Part shown: positions 46,862-55,542 of the stretch, one piece after another
How positions within the stretch are numbered: the first letter of the stretch is position 1
Layout: each line of letters starts with the position of its first letter
NCBI RefSeq assembly: GCF_036924515.1
Contig: NZ_JAZHRR010000001.1
Span: forward strand, 5,365,001-5,429,000
From: Bradyrhizobium sp. AZCC 1610
Lineage (GTDB): Bacteria; Pseudomonadota; Alphaproteobacteria; Rhizobiales; Xanthobacteraceae
Length of the DNA stretch: 64,000 nucleotides
Direction: 5' to 3'
Program-made: the position numbers and the translations under genes
Notes under the pieces: model-generated
The model's input: the letters and a program-made list of their open reading frames with translations, nothing else
What the model was told of the DNA's origin: nothing
Databases searched by the model: none

Positions 46862-47953
46862 CTACGCTGCCTTGACCGTCTGCCTTCCAATGAAATTCCT
46901 GCCGCGCTCGCCTTCCAGCGCCTTCTCGACCAGGCGTGTCCATTCCGCCGGCGAAACGCCGTAGGTGACAGGATCAGTCTTGACGCCGATCCCCTCGAGG
47001 AAAGACCGCAGCTTGCGAACACCTTCGCTGAGGTCCGGGCCAAAGATGCGGCGCAGTGCGGCGTCGCAGTCGGGGCTGTTGCCTATTGCCCACCCCATCA
47101 CGATCGGCAGCGAGAACGAACAGGCGATGCCGTGGATCAGTCCGATCTTCAGCGTAATGTCGTAGGAGATGTTGTGGGCCAAAGCCGTCTTGGTCTGCGA
47201 GAAAGCGAAGCCGGCGAGCAGGCTGCCGCGCGCCTGACGGGTGCGCAGATCGATATCGCCGAGATTGTCGAGCAGGCGCGGCAGCGTTTCGATGATCTCG
47301 CGCGCGGCCTCGACCGCGAAGCCGGCCGAGACCGGGTTGGCGTTGACGTTCCAGATGCTCTCCAGCGCATGTGACAGGGAGTCGAGACCGGTCGCCAGGG
47401 TCAGCCCTCGCGGCGCCCCAAGGATAAGCTGCGGATCGAGCACGGCGGCTTCGGGATAGAGCAACGGATGCGCCAGCGAATACTTGCTTCCGTTGGCCGA
47501 ATCCCACACGGTTGCCCAATGGGTGACTTCGCTGCCGGTTCCGGAAGTAGTCGGCACCGCAATGATCGGCACGATCGCCGACGTGTCCAGCGGGGCCCTC
47601 TCGGTAAGATGGCGGCGGACATTCTCGAAGTCGCCCTTGCTTGCAGCCAGCACCTTGGCCGCATCCATCATCGAGCCGCCACCGAGGGCAACGATGACTT
47701 CAGGCGCTTGCGTTGCAGCGCCGAAGACGCGGCAGGAATTCACCAGATCGGCGCAGTCCGGGTTGGTCTCGATGTTGTCGATGACGGCAACCGGCTCGCC
47801 CGCGACCTTTGCAAGGCGCGCCGCCAGGTCGTTGAAAATCGGTTGATTATAGGTCACGAGGGCATAGCGGCGCTTGCCGATCAGGCCTCCGACTTCATCG
47901 AATGTCCCTGCGCCGAAGCGAACTTTCACGGGATTCCAGTAGGCCCACCGCAT
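46862..47953 (-). CDS. Phosphonate-associated iron-containing alcohol dehydrogenase
   Basis: 363 residues of the group III Fe-ADH family: NAD-binding VIVALGGGSMMDAAKVL, PTTSGTGSEVTHWA and the metal-ligand region GLDSLSHALES with further histidines in LAHNISYD and IHGIACSF. A subfamily of such proteins is consistently found in 2-aminoethylphosphonate clusters with PhnA and PhnY. It could interconvert phosphonoacetaldehyde and 2-hydroxyethylphosphonate. It is probably the first gene of the operon, opposite the LysR gene with 136 bp between the starts. Confidence 0.85.
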   Translation of the reverse strand: MRWAYWNPVKVRFGAGTFDEVGGLIGKRRYALVTYNQPIFNDLAARLAKVAGEPVAVIDNIETNPDCADLVNSCRVFGAATQAPEVIVALGGGSMMDAAKVLAASKGDFENVRRHLTERAPLDTSAIVPIIAVPTTSGTGSEVTHWATVWDSANGSKYSLAHPLLYPEAAVLDPQLILGAPRGLTLATGLDSLSHALESIWNVNANPVSAGFAVEAAREIIETLPRLLDNLGDIDLRTRQARGSLLAGFAFSQTKTALAHNISYDITLKIGLIHGIACSFSLPIVMGWAIGNSPDCDAALRRIFGPDLSEGVRKLRSFLEGIGVKTDPVTYGVSPAEWTRLVEKALEGERGRNFIGRQTVKAA

Positions 47954-48050
47954 AACGTTCCACCCTTGATCGCGCCTGAAGCGCTGCTGCTTCCGCGCTT
48001 CTCATGAGCGCTCGTTGTGGTCCGGACCATTGCTGAACGCTGTTACATCG

Positions 48051-48086
48051 ACAAATTGATTTTTTCTGAGAAATAGATAGATTTGT
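48051..48086. promoter_or_regulatory. AT-rich dyad in the divergent phn-lysR spacer
   Basis: ACAAATTGAT (48051-48060) and ATAGATTTGT (48077-48086) form an imperfect dyad (8 of 10 positions match) in a strongly AT-rich stretch, ending 3 bp before the lysR ATG. It has the size of a LysR-type operator, so the product may autoregulate and activate the divergent phn operon. No ribosome site precedes the lysR ATG, so the true start may lie further inside. Confidence 0.45.
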
Positions 48087-48089
48087 TCT

Positions 48090-48968
48090 ATGCGATACAC
48101 CCAGCTTCGCTCTTTCCATGCTGTGGCGACTGCAGGCGGCTTCAATGCCGCGTCGGATGCAGTTCACATCACGCAGCCGACGCTGACAGCCCAGGTCGGC
48201 GCGCTGGAGCGGGAGTATGGCGTCGAGCTCTTCATCAAGAAGGGCCGCCGCCGCGAGTTGACCGACACGGGACGGCAACTACTGGCGATTACGTCGCGCC
48301 TGTTTGCCGAGGAAGAAGAAGCGGTCGCATTCCTGGAGCAGTCGCGCGAGCTCAAGACCGGTCGGCTTTCGATTGGCGCGGTCGGCCCCTATCACGTCAC
48401 TGAGATGCTTGCGGCCTTCAATCGCGCCTATCCGGGGATCGAACTCGCCGTGAAGCTCGGCAACTCGCACGAGGTTCTCGATGACCTTCTTGACTACAAG
48501 AGCGACATCGCGGTGCTAGCGCACATTGATGAGGACGATCGTCTTCTCACTCTTCCATATAGACGCCATCCAGTCGGCGTCTTTGTGCGCACCGATCATC
48601 CGCTGGCGAAGCAGAAGAGCGTCAAGATCTCCGAACTCGAAGGCGAACCACTAATTATCCGTGAGACCGGCTCTACGACGCGACGCGCGTTCGAGCAAGC
48701 GCTCGCTAAGGCAAAGATCAAGCCGCGCATCGTCATGGAGATCGGAAGCCGCGAGGCGATCCGCGAAGCCGTCATTCGCGGGTTGGGTATAAGCTACGTC
48801 TCGGAAGCCGAGTTCGTTCCAGACTCTTCTCTGCGCCTCATCCCAATCAGTAATGCGGGAATTTTCACCTATGCGCATGTTGTGATCTTGCGGAAGCGCG
48901 AAACCAGCCGGATCATCCGCGCGTTTCTCGAAGTCGTGCGTAAGACAAAGGTTTCCAATACAAAGTAG
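48090..48968 (+). CDS. LysR-family regulator of phosphonate catabolism
   Basis: 292 residues: winged HTH in residues 1-60 (LRSFHAVATAGGFNAASDAV, then HITQPTLTAQVGALEREYG), followed by the LysR substrate-binding fold. Divergent LysR regulators are characteristic of 2-aminoethylphosphonate gene clusters, where an intermediate acts as co-inducer. It is positioned to control the minus-strand phn operon. The gene and its downstream flank are less GC-rich than the chromosome. Confidence 0.88.
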   Translation: MRYTQLRSFHAVATAGGFNAASDAVHITQPTLTAQVGALEREYGVELFIKKGRRRELTDTGRQLLAITSRLFAEEEEAVAFLEQSRELKTGRLSIGAVGPYHVTEMLAAFNRAYPGIELAVKLGNSHEVLDDLLDYKSDIAVLAHIDEDDRLLTLPYRRHPVGVFVRTDHPLAKQKSVKISELEGEPLIIRETGSTTRRAFEQALAKAKIKPRIVMEIGSREAIREAVIRGLGISYVSEAEFVPDSSLRLIPISNAGIFTYAHVVILRKRETSRIIRAFLEVVRKTKVSNTK

Positions 48969-49269
48969 CGTCGTTCGAGGTAATTGGGTTGTGCGGGAGT
49001 AATTGCCTGGAGAGCACTGTTGGCCGAGCAATGACCGCTTTGGGGTCAGGAACAGAAGAGGCCTGGCTTGCGCAGGCGACTTGCGTCTCGCGCGCGATAG
49101 CGAAGGCTTCCTACACCACGCATTGTTCGCCCACCCCAGATTCACACATCCGAGGCGGGACTGCGGACCGCACCAGTTTCGCACCAGAAACGATTTGAAC
49201 AAACCGCAGCGAACGCAACCGAACTCGAACGAAAATGTAGAAGAATCAACGAAGCCGACCATTGTCCTC
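48969..49269. other. Right end of the phosphonate island
   Basis: About 300 bp with no convincing gene. From 49171 it carries CGCACCAGTTTCGCACCAGA.. (49167-49193), a sequence element that recurs at 59872 and lies immediately inside the tRNA-duplicated end. Short frames here are not protein-like. Confidence 0.5.
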
Positions 49270-49320
49270 CCGCTCATAACGGTCTGGTTGCAGGTTCGAG
49301 TCCTGCCGGGCCCACCAGCC
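49270..49320 (+). other. Right attachment site (attR), partial tRNA duplicate
   Basis: About 50 bp identical to the 3' half of the CAU tRNA (39547-39597): CGCTCATAACGGTCTGGTTG through GGGCCCACCAGCC. The 5' half of a tRNA is absent, so it is an attachment-site duplicate and not a second gene. It defines a ~9.7-kb island with the phn genes. Confidence 0.8.
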
Positions 49321-49843
49321 AAATCGGTGGTTTACTGAGCTACGAAACGCCCCTTTTCGCATCGACGTGCTGCTATCCCTTAGCAGCAGATTAGTGCTGC
49401 ATAACCTGCTCGCCAGGCCCCCTGCCCTTTAATCGTAGATTCGGCGGCGACGGCGCATCAGAAGGCAGGAGTGGTCGTATCCCTCACCGGCCGGAGTGCA
49501 GCCGTCGCCGAGATGCATTTGATAGGCGATGAAGTCTCGAGAGGCTGCAATTTCGGCTGCTCGCCGGCAACCTCCAACAGTACATGATGCTCGATTTCCG
49601 GTATTCTGCGCGAACGTCATCCGGCAACCCAGCCTCGGTTCGGTCAACGCAAGAGCGTCCAAACCTAAAGAGCTCAACATGAGCCGTACTCAGGCCTGCC
49701 GAAGCTTTTGATGCAGCGTAACAGCCGCATGTTCTACTGCGTAGTAGCCTTGGGTAGGCGCCCCTTCGATCGCCCGCGCGGCGGTGCGCCTCGTCACCTA
49801 CCGATACGCGGAGCAACTGTTCAATTCTTTGGAGCACGCGCGT
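49321..49843. other. Region between island end and DoxX-like gene
   Basis: Apart from the small minus-strand frame described separately (49429-49680), this region shows no clear gene. It contains the promoter and ribosome site (GGAG at 49831-49834) for the DoxX-like gene. Confidence 0.4.
49429..49680 (-). CDS. Possible small cysteine-containing protein
   Basis: 83 codons on the minus strand. The C-terminal ~60 residues look protein-like, with spaced cysteines (RASCTVGGCRRAAEIA, GDGCTPAGEGYDHSC) and an arginine-rich tail. The N-terminal 20 residues do not form a credible signal and no ribosome site is apparent, so it could be the remnant of a small secreted protein. No family recognised. Confidence 0.35.
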   Translation of the reverse strand: MLSSLGLDALALTEPRLGCRMTFAQNTGNRASCTVGGCRRAAEIAASRDFIAYQMHLGDGCTPAGEGYDHSCLLMRRRRRIYD

Positions 49844-50506
49844 ATGCCCAAAAATCCCTTCACCGATGTCTGGCAGTTCCTGACCGCGACTACCGGCGAC
49901 TATCTTCAGCTCGGAAACTGGCGCTTTCTGATCCTGGCGCTGTTCTGGGCGCTGCTGCTCGCCGGCATTGCAGTGGCCTTCCAGAATTGGCGGGAGGATT
50001 CGGCGCAACGTAGCGGGCGACATCTTGGAATCTGGCTGGTCCGGGTCCTGATCGGCTGCATGTGGTTCGAAGGCATGTTGTGGAAACTCCCGCTACCGGT
50101 GTCCGGCGGTCTGCAATACTGGACCGAACAGGAAACGACCCGCGCAGCGTTCGAGTTTCACGGCACCTTCGTGAAGGATATCGTGTTGCCCAACATGAAT
50201 TTCTTTGGGCCAATTGTTTTTCTTGCCGAGCTCGTGTTTGCCGCGTCGATGATCCTCGGGCTCGCGGTACGATTCGTGGGCGTGCTGGCCGTCGCCTATA
50301 CGCTGCAACTCTGGCTCGGCATCTATCGGCCGGGCGATCCGGCCGAGTGGCCGTGGTCGTACATGTTCCTGGCCATGCTGATGTTCCTGTTTGTGCTAGA
50401 GGGCGCCGGCCGCAGTCTTGGCCTTGATGCCTGGTTGCGCCGCAAAGTTCCAGCCGTGCGCGACAAGAAAGGTCTTGTCGGTTGGTTCCTGCATATCGCA
50501 GGCTAG
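49844..50506 (+). CDS. DoxX-like membrane protein
   Basis: 220 residues with four to five transmembrane helices (approx. 28-48, 66-84, 121-150, 165-185) and the pattern LIGCMWFEGMLWKLP, WYxFG-like, then FFGPIVFLAELVFAASMILGL, resembling the DoxX/DoxD family. Members accompany respiratory or thiosulfate:quinone oxidoreductase functions, but most are uncharacterised. It is 24 bp upstream of the methyltransferase-like gene and could be co-transcribed. Confidence 0.75.
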   Translation: MPKNPFTDVWQFLTATTGDYLQLGNWRFLILALFWALLLAGIAVAFQNWREDSAQRSGRHLGIWLVRVLIGCMWFEGMLWKLPLPVSGGLQYWTEQETTRAAFEFHGTFVKDIVLPNMNFFGPIVFLAELVFAASMILGLAVRFVGVLAVAYTLQLWLGIYRPGDPAEWPWSYMFLAMLMFLFVLEGAGRSLGLDAWLRRKVPAVRDKKGLVGWFLHIAG

Positions 50507-50530
50507 TCGCGATCGCTTTGCGCAAGAGAG

Positions 50531-51328
50531 ATGATACTGAGCCTTGAGTTCACAAGAACCGGACGACCGCGCCTGATGCCTGGCAGGCAAATGGCGGCAC
50601 TGGTGAGCGCGGCGATATTTCTTGCGGCGCTGGGCGCAGCTCGCGCATATGCCGCCGATATCGGCTATCGGGCTCCGCCTGGAGTCGCTGCAAAGGAGTT
50701 TCCCTCACCTCAGCGTCCGGTTGCGCAGATCGTCAGCCCAAGCCGCCACACCGCCGAGAAGCATCGCGACTCCCTGAATGAGGCCGGTGAGATCGCCCGT
50801 CTTCTCGAACTAAAGCCGGGCATGACGGTCGGTGACATTGGCGCGGGCAGCGGCTACCACACGGTCCGGCTCTCGCACCTCGTCGGCCCCGTCGTCGCCC
50901 AGGACGTCAAGCGGGACTACCTCATCGGGCTCGCCAAGCGAACGAAACGGCTGAGGCTGACAAACGTCACGTTCGCGCTGGGTGAACCACACGACCCGCG
51001 CCTGCCCGATTCCTCGCTGGATGCCGCCATCCTCGTGCACATGTATCACGAAATAGCCCAGCCCTATGCCTTCCTCTACAATCTCGCGCCGGCCTTGAAG
51101 CCGGGCGCGCGGGTCGGAATTGTCGACATCGAGGGTCCGACGTCAAAGCATGGCACGCCAATTGAGCTGTTGCGTTGCGAACTGGCCGCCGTTGGCTATC
51201 GCGAGATCGCGACATATCGGCTCGCAGGCGATGGCGGATACCTGGCGGTGCTCTCTCCACCGGAGAAAGCGGATCGAAAATCCCCCAGGGATATTGTTGC
51301 TTGTGGGGATCGTGCCGGCACTCGCTGA
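50531..51328 (+). CDS. Exported SAM-methyltransferase-like protein
   Basis: 265 residues. A hydrophobic stretch (AALVSAAIFLAALGAARAYA, residues ~22-41) ends in an AYAAD site, so the protein is probably exported. The core shows class I motif I (TVGDIGAGSGYHTVRLSHLV), motif II-like VVAQDV and a later AILVHMYHEIAQPYAF segment, the pattern of a small-molecule methyltransferase. An exported SAM enzyme is odd because SAM is cytoplasmic. Starts at 50576 and 50591 are alternatives that retain the hydrophobic segment. Confidence 0.75.
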   Translation: MILSLEFTRTGRPRLMPGRQMAALVSAAIFLAALGAARAYAADIGYRAPPGVAAKEFPSPQRPVAQIVSPSRHTAEKHRDSLNEAGEIARLLELKPGMTVGDIGAGSGYHTVRLSHLVGPVVAQDVKRDYLIGLAKRTKRLRLTNVTFALGEPHDPRLPDSSLDAAILVHMYHEIAQPYAFLYNLAPALKPGARVGIVDIEGPTSKHGTPIELLRCELAAVGYREIATYRLAGDGGYLAVLSPPEKADRKSPRDIVACGDRAGTR

Positions 51329-51435
51329 TCCGCTGGTGCTGGCCAGCATCCATCCTGGCCACCTTGAGTGAACAGAGACGCCGCGATTTAGGGCGTGTCG
51401 TCATTTAGCGGATTCGCAGGCTTGAGGATAGCGAG

Positions 51436-52323
51436 ATGACTGAGCGAATTTCGTTGGAGGGGACGGTCGCGGTTGTGACTGGCGCAGGCCGCGGGCTGGG
51501 GCGGGCATACGTCGAGCTTCTCGCCGAACGCGGTGCCCGGGTCGTGGTGAACGACCTGGGGACCGACGTATCGGGGTTCGGGAAGGACTCCACGATAGCG
51601 GCACAGGTGGCCGACCTCATTCGGTCACGTGGAGGCAAGGCAATCGCTGACGACAGCGATGTTTCCACCCCTGAAGGCGGCAGTGACCTGATCGCGACGA
51701 CCATCGAGCATTTCGGGAGAATAGACCTTCTCGTGAACAACGCTGGTATCTGCGGAAGCCAGCCATTCGAGGACGCTACCCTTGACGATTTCGATCACTA
51801 TTGGCGCGTACACCTCGGCGGGCCGGTCAACACGGTGAAGGCTGCCTGGCCATATATGGTCGCACAGCGCTATGGGAAGATCATCCTCACGACGTCAGTC
51901 AGCGGCCTGTTCGGACTACGTGGCCAAGCCACCTATGCGGCGGCCAAGTGCGCAGTAGTCGGATTGATGCGCATTCTTGCAATAGAAGGTGCCGAGCATG
52001 GGATTCTCGTGAACACCATTTCACCAGTCGGGTACACGAGGATGCACCCCGCCGCAGGATCCCGCTTGTCTGAAGCAGATGGAAGAGCCGCCATGCCGGT
52101 TGAGGCTGTTGCGCCAGCGATCGTCTGGCTGGCAAGCGATAAGTGTTCGGAGACGAACCACATCTACAACGTGGGAGTCGGAGCAATCCAACGTATCGCT
52201 ATCGTCATGGGACCTGGCTTCCACGATCCACATCTGACACCCGAGAGCATCGCCGAGAACTACGCAAAGGTCGAATCGATCGAGGGCTTCTCCGAACCGG
52301 GTCCGTTCGAGCCGAGTTCGTAG
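51436..52323 (+). CDS. Short-chain dehydrogenase/reductase
   Basis: 295 residues with the classical SDR features: cofactor motif VTGAGRGLGRAY, NNAGICG, catalytic serine in ILTTSVSGLF and the YAAAK catalytic pair. The C-terminal ~45 residues extend beyond a minimal SDR and resemble the shape of multifunctional-enzyme-type 3-hydroxyacyl-CoA dehydrogenases. Substrate unknown. It is convergent with the minus-strand GT2 gene, 8 bp apart. Confidence 0.9.
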   Translation: MTERISLEGTVAVVTGAGRGLGRAYVELLAERGARVVVNDLGTDVSGFGKDSTIAAQVADLIRSRGGKAIADDSDVSTPEGGSDLIATTIEHFGRIDLLVNNAGICGSQPFEDATLDDFDHYWRVHLGGPVNTVKAAWPYMVAQRYGKIILTTSVSGLFGLRGQATYAAAKCAVVGLMRILAIEGAEHGILVNTISPVGYTRMHPAAGSRLSEADGRAAMPVEAVAPAIVWLASDKCSETNHIYNVGVGAIQRIAIVMGPGFHDPHLTPESIAENYAKVESIEGFSEPGPFEPSS

Positions 52324-52331
52324 CGCCGCAG

Positions 52332-53096
52332 CTATGGTCCGCGAAGTTGCTGGTGTCGCAGCTCAAGCGCGAGGCGAACAAACGTTGTCGAAATCGACCA
52401 TGCCGCCTTGATGCCGGCGATGGGATTGCCGGAGACCTTCGATACCCCGCCGATCCGGCGCCGCTGCCCGACGGCGATCTCGAGAGCCGGCAAGCGGGCA
52501 GCCGCGACCCGCATCAGCATTTCCAGGTTCCAGCCATATGTCGCCTCGTTCATGCCGAGACGTCTGAGTTCATCCCGCCGGATGGCGCGAAACGGCGACA
52601 GGTCGGTGAAGCTTGCGCCATAGACGAGGCGCAGGAGCAGCCTGCCGACATGAGCCGCGACGACTTGCTGTGGCGCCATGCTGCCGGACTCGCATGAACC
52701 GCGAACGCGCGAGCCGAGAACGAAGGCAGCCTGCCCAGCGACGATCGGCGACACCAGATCAGAGATGAATTCTGCAGGATCGCTACCGTCGCCGTCGAGG
52801 AAAACCAGAATGTCGGCGTCATCGCGCACGGCAGCGATGCCTGCCTGGATGGCGCGACCGTAGCCGCGTTGCGGCTCGACAATCACGCGAGCCCCGGCGG
52901 CCTTTGCCCGCTCGGCCGTACGGTCCCGCGAGGCCCCGTCGACAACGATGACTTCGCTCACACTCTGCGCCAGCACCGCGGCCACGACCTGGCCAATTGC
53001 CGTTTCCTCGTCGAGACATGGAATGATCGCCGAAACGACGGGCGGGCGGCGCGACGCAGGCCGCTTGCCGCCGATCTCGTGGGTTACCTCGCTCAC
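52332..53096 (-). CDS. Family 2 glycosyltransferase
   Basis: 254 residues of the GT-A fold: VVSAIIPCLDEETAIGQVV, VIVVDGASRDRTAE and the metal-binding DGDGSD motif, then GSRVRG and the DPM1-like tail (FTDLSPFRAIRRDEL, NLEMLMRVAAARLP). It lacks the transmembrane helices of some polyprenol-linked enzymes. The GTG start overlaps the radical SAM stop codon (GTGA), so the two are translationally coupled. Last gene of a four-gene operon. The in-frame sequence upstream of 53096 is a shadow of the neighbour. Confidence 0.9.
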   Translation of the reverse strand: MSEVTHEIGGKRPASRRPPVVSAIIPCLDEETAIGQVVAAVLAQSVSEVIVVDGASRDRTAERAKAAGARVIVEPQRGYGRAIQAGIAAVRDDADILVFLDGDGSDPAEFISDLVSPIVAGQAAFVLGSRVRGSCESGSMAPQQVVAAHVGRLLLRLVYGASFTDLSPFRAIRRDELRRLGMNEATYGWNLEMLMRVAAARLPALEIAVGQRRRIGGVSKVSGNPIAGIKAAWSISTTFVRLALELRHQQLRGP

Positions 53097-54181
53097 AGGC
53101 TCCAGCGCAGGCCGCAATTGGCGCAGCTTTTTGGCGGATTGCTCGAAAGGAGCGCCGCACGAAAGTCCCGATACGCGGGCCCGTTCCAGATGTCCCGCAA
53201 CGACTGCTGCCCTGCATGGCCAAGCGTATAGTTGTCGTAGCCGTGCTGCGAGAATGGCGCGATACAGCACGGCAAGGCGCGGCCATTGGCCGTGAAATAC
53301 ATCAACGACCATGGCCGCCGGCAGAGCGACCACGGTGAACCGTCACCACTGCCCTTTAGACTTAATCCCGGTTCGGTTGCTGCGCCCGACGCGCTGAAGG
53401 TCACGCCGAGGGAACGCGCCAGATCCTCGGCCTGCTTCAGATAGGCCGCTTCTTCGTTGGTCAGGCGCTCGAACAGGGCCTGATCCGGCCGTGCCATGCC
53501 ATGGGCGGTTTCAGTGAAGAATACGAGCCGTTGCAGATAAACCTCTTTGACACCGATCTCCGCCGCAACTTTCACAAATGCCGGGAGTTGCTCAACAGTC
53601 TCTCTCAGGCCAGTTAGCCAAACGGAAACCTGCGGCCGGGTGTGTCCCTCTCGCTCCTGCAGCTCACGAAACGCGCGCACGTTCCGGATGATGCGGCCGA
53701 AATAATCTCTGCCACGGATGGCCTTGAAACTCTCGCGGTTTGACGCGTCGAGCGACACACGCAGCTCATCAAGCCCAGCGTCGATCAGCGCACGGCCGTG
53801 ACGCTCGCTGAGGACCGTTCCATTGGTGTTGAACAGAACGTAAACGCCGCGGTCCTTCAGGTATCTGACCATCCGGGGCAGGTTCGCGACCAGCATCGGC
53901 TCGCCAACCCCGTGCAGAACCGCCCGCGCGAGATCGGGAACCTGGTCGACAATCGACGCAAACAGATCCCAGCTCATGTCCGCCGGCGGCTCGAGCTCCT
54001 CGTAGGTGCGAGGACAGGTGGTGCACAGCAGGTTGCAGCGATTGGTCACTTCCAGATACAGGCAGACCGGCGGACGCCGGGCGATCTCGGTGCGCTCGCC
54101 CGTGACCGACTCGTGATAGTGGCGCGGATCGAATGGCGCGCGGGTGCCTGGCGCTTCGCCGGAAAGGCTCATTGCGATCAC
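53093..54181 (-). CDS. Radical SAM/SPASM protein
   Basis: 362 residues. The radical SAM cluster cysteines are C49, C53 and C56 (TNRCNLLCTTCPR). Then follow the glycine-rich GVGEPMLVANLP region and NTNGTVLSE. A C-terminal SPASM-like region has cysteines in SLCRRPW, ALPCCIAPF and SCANCGLRW, which can hold auxiliary iron-sulfur clusters. The family modifies peptides, sugars or nucleosides; no precursor peptide is evident nearby. GTG at 54181 overlaps the upstream stop as GTGA; an ATG at 54172 is an alternative. Confidence 0.9.
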   Translation of the reverse strand: MIAMSLSGEAPGTRAPFDPRHYHESVTGERTEIARRPPVCLYLEVTNRCNLLCTTCPRTYEELEPPADMSWDLFASIVDQVPDLARAVLHGVGEPMLVANLPRMVRYLKDRGVYVLFNTNGTVLSERHGRALIDAGLDELRVSLDASNRESFKAIRGRDYFGRIIRNVRAFRELQEREGHTRPQVSVWLTGLRETVEQLPAFVKVAAEIGVKEVYLQRLVFFTETAHGMARPDQALFERLTNEEAAYLKQAEDLARSLGVTFSASGAATEPGLSLKGSGDGSPWSLCRRPWSLMYFTANGRALPCCIAPFSQHGYDNYTLGHAGQQSLRDIWNGPAYRDFRAALLSSNPPKSCANCGLRWSL

Positions 54182-55542
54182 CCTGTGTCTGCGATGCGCT
54201 GCATCCTAGTCCTCCAGGCCGCCAAGGCCCAAGCCAGGAAAAGACCTCCGAACAAAATTGACTTGGTCACCATTCTTGGAATGTAGAAATCCCAGTCGAG
54301 TTGTTCCGACAGCAAGAGCGCTCCGATCGAAACGACCCAGGTGGACGCGGATCCACACAGGGCGACAAACGGCATTATGACCAGAAAATACCAAGGATAG
54401 TTGGGCGACAACAACAGCAGAGCAAGGAGTAACAGCATGTTGATGCCGGCGAGGCTGGACGCGATGCCGTGATGAGAACTGCGGGCCACCGAGAGCCCCT
54501 TGAACATCATGACCAGCGCGGCCAGTACGGCGTAGGCGACAACGTCACCTTGATGCTCGCCGAACGCAAGGCGCCAGAGCGACAACAGCCAGAGATCGTT
54601 GCCGGCACTGATACCCTCCTCCATCAGATAGCCTTTGGTCAGGAATCCGAGAACGCCCCAACCGACCGATACATAGGGAAGATAGCAAAGCGCGACGGCA
54701 GCGATCACGACGAGCGGCATTTTAAGGTCCCACGGGCGCCAGATCCCAGCCAGCACCGGCGCAGCATATGGCTTGACCAGCACCGAAAACGCGATCAGGA
54801 CGGCCCCGCGGAGAGCATGGCCGGTCAGGGCAATCCACAGGCCGAGCAGCATCAGCGCAACCATCAGCGCGTCGACATGGCCGCTGTTGGCAATCTCCCA
54901 CAACGGAAGCGGGTGCCAGAGATAGGCGATCACGCGCGTCACCGGGTGGTTCATACGCCGCAGCAGGAGCATGATCAGCGTAACGGTGACGGACTCGCAC
55001 CCCAGCAGTGCGAGACGCATCACAGTCACGCTTTCACCGATCCGCGTGACGATGAGGAAGAAAAATTGCGCCACCGGAGGATAGATGGTGACGGCAGTAT
55101 CGGCCCGATTGATGTTGGGAAAGATCGCCCCGTCGCGCAGAAACGCCAGCGCCTCATCGGCCGGGAAGTAGCGGTAGGGATTGATGCCAGCGGCCTGAAC
55201 CCTGCCGTCCCAGACATAGCGATAGATGTCGCTGGACAGAAGCGGATCGAATAGCAGCACATAGGCTCTCAGCACGATGCCAAGTCCAAGAATGAGCCAT
55301 AGCGCGCGATCGGCCGGTACGCGCTCGGCAAAGCGAGCTGCTGCGATCGTCAGCAGACCTGCGAGGATGGTCAGAGCCATGAAGGCGTTGTCACCGCCAG
55401 CCTTGAAGGCACAGGGGGTCACCAGGGTCAGACAGACCAGGACAACGCCGATGCCGGCCAACAGATGAAGCGGAGGCAGGTTGTTGGCGGAGCGGACCAG
55501 TCGACCGAATTGACTGGCAATGGCCCCCGGCATTGGCTTCAT
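54178..55542 (-). CDS. Polytopic glycosyltransferase (mannosyltransferase/GT87-like)
   Basis: 454 residues with about ten to twelve transmembrane helices. The first periplasmic loop carries DPLLSSDIYRYVWDGRVQAA and NPYRYFPADE, the GT-C pattern of acidic and aromatic residues of polyprenyl-phosphate-sugar-dependent transferases such as alpha-mannosyltransferases. It probably glycosylates a membrane or exported acceptor on the periplasmic side. The ATG at 55542 overlaps the DUF2064 stop codon (ATGA). Confidence 0.85.
   Translation of the reverse strand: MKPMPGAIASQFGRLVRSANNLPPLHLLAGIGVVLVCLTLVTPCAFKAGGDNAFMALTILAGLLTIAAARFAERVPADRALWLILGLGIVLRAYVLLFDPLLSSDIYRYVWDGRVQAAGINPYRYFPADEALAFLRDGAIFPNINRADTAVTIYPPVAQFFFLIVTRIGESVTVMRLALLGCESVTVTLIMLLLRRMNHPVTRVIAYLWHPLPLWEIANSGHVDALMVALMLLGLWIALTGHALRGAVLIAFSVLVKPYAAPVLAGIWRPWDLKMPLVVIAAVALCYLPYVSVGWGVLGFLTKGYLMEEGISAGNDLWLLSLWRLAFGEHQGDVVAYAVLAALVMMFKGLSVARSSHHGIASSLAGINMLLLLALLLLSPNYPWYFLVIMPFVALCGSASTWVVSIGALLLSEQLDWDFYIPRMVTKSILFGGLFLAWALAAWRTRMQRIADTG

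Noticed and set aside
49270-49320. A second tRNA gene
   Set aside because: Only the 3' half is present; upstream sequence cannot form an acceptor or D arm, so it is an attachment-site copy.
49003-49338. 111-codon frame across the island end, ending with tRNA-derived residues
   Set aside because: It reads through the repeated block and the tRNA duplicate; not a gene. Considered as an integrase remnant but no recombinase motif is visible.
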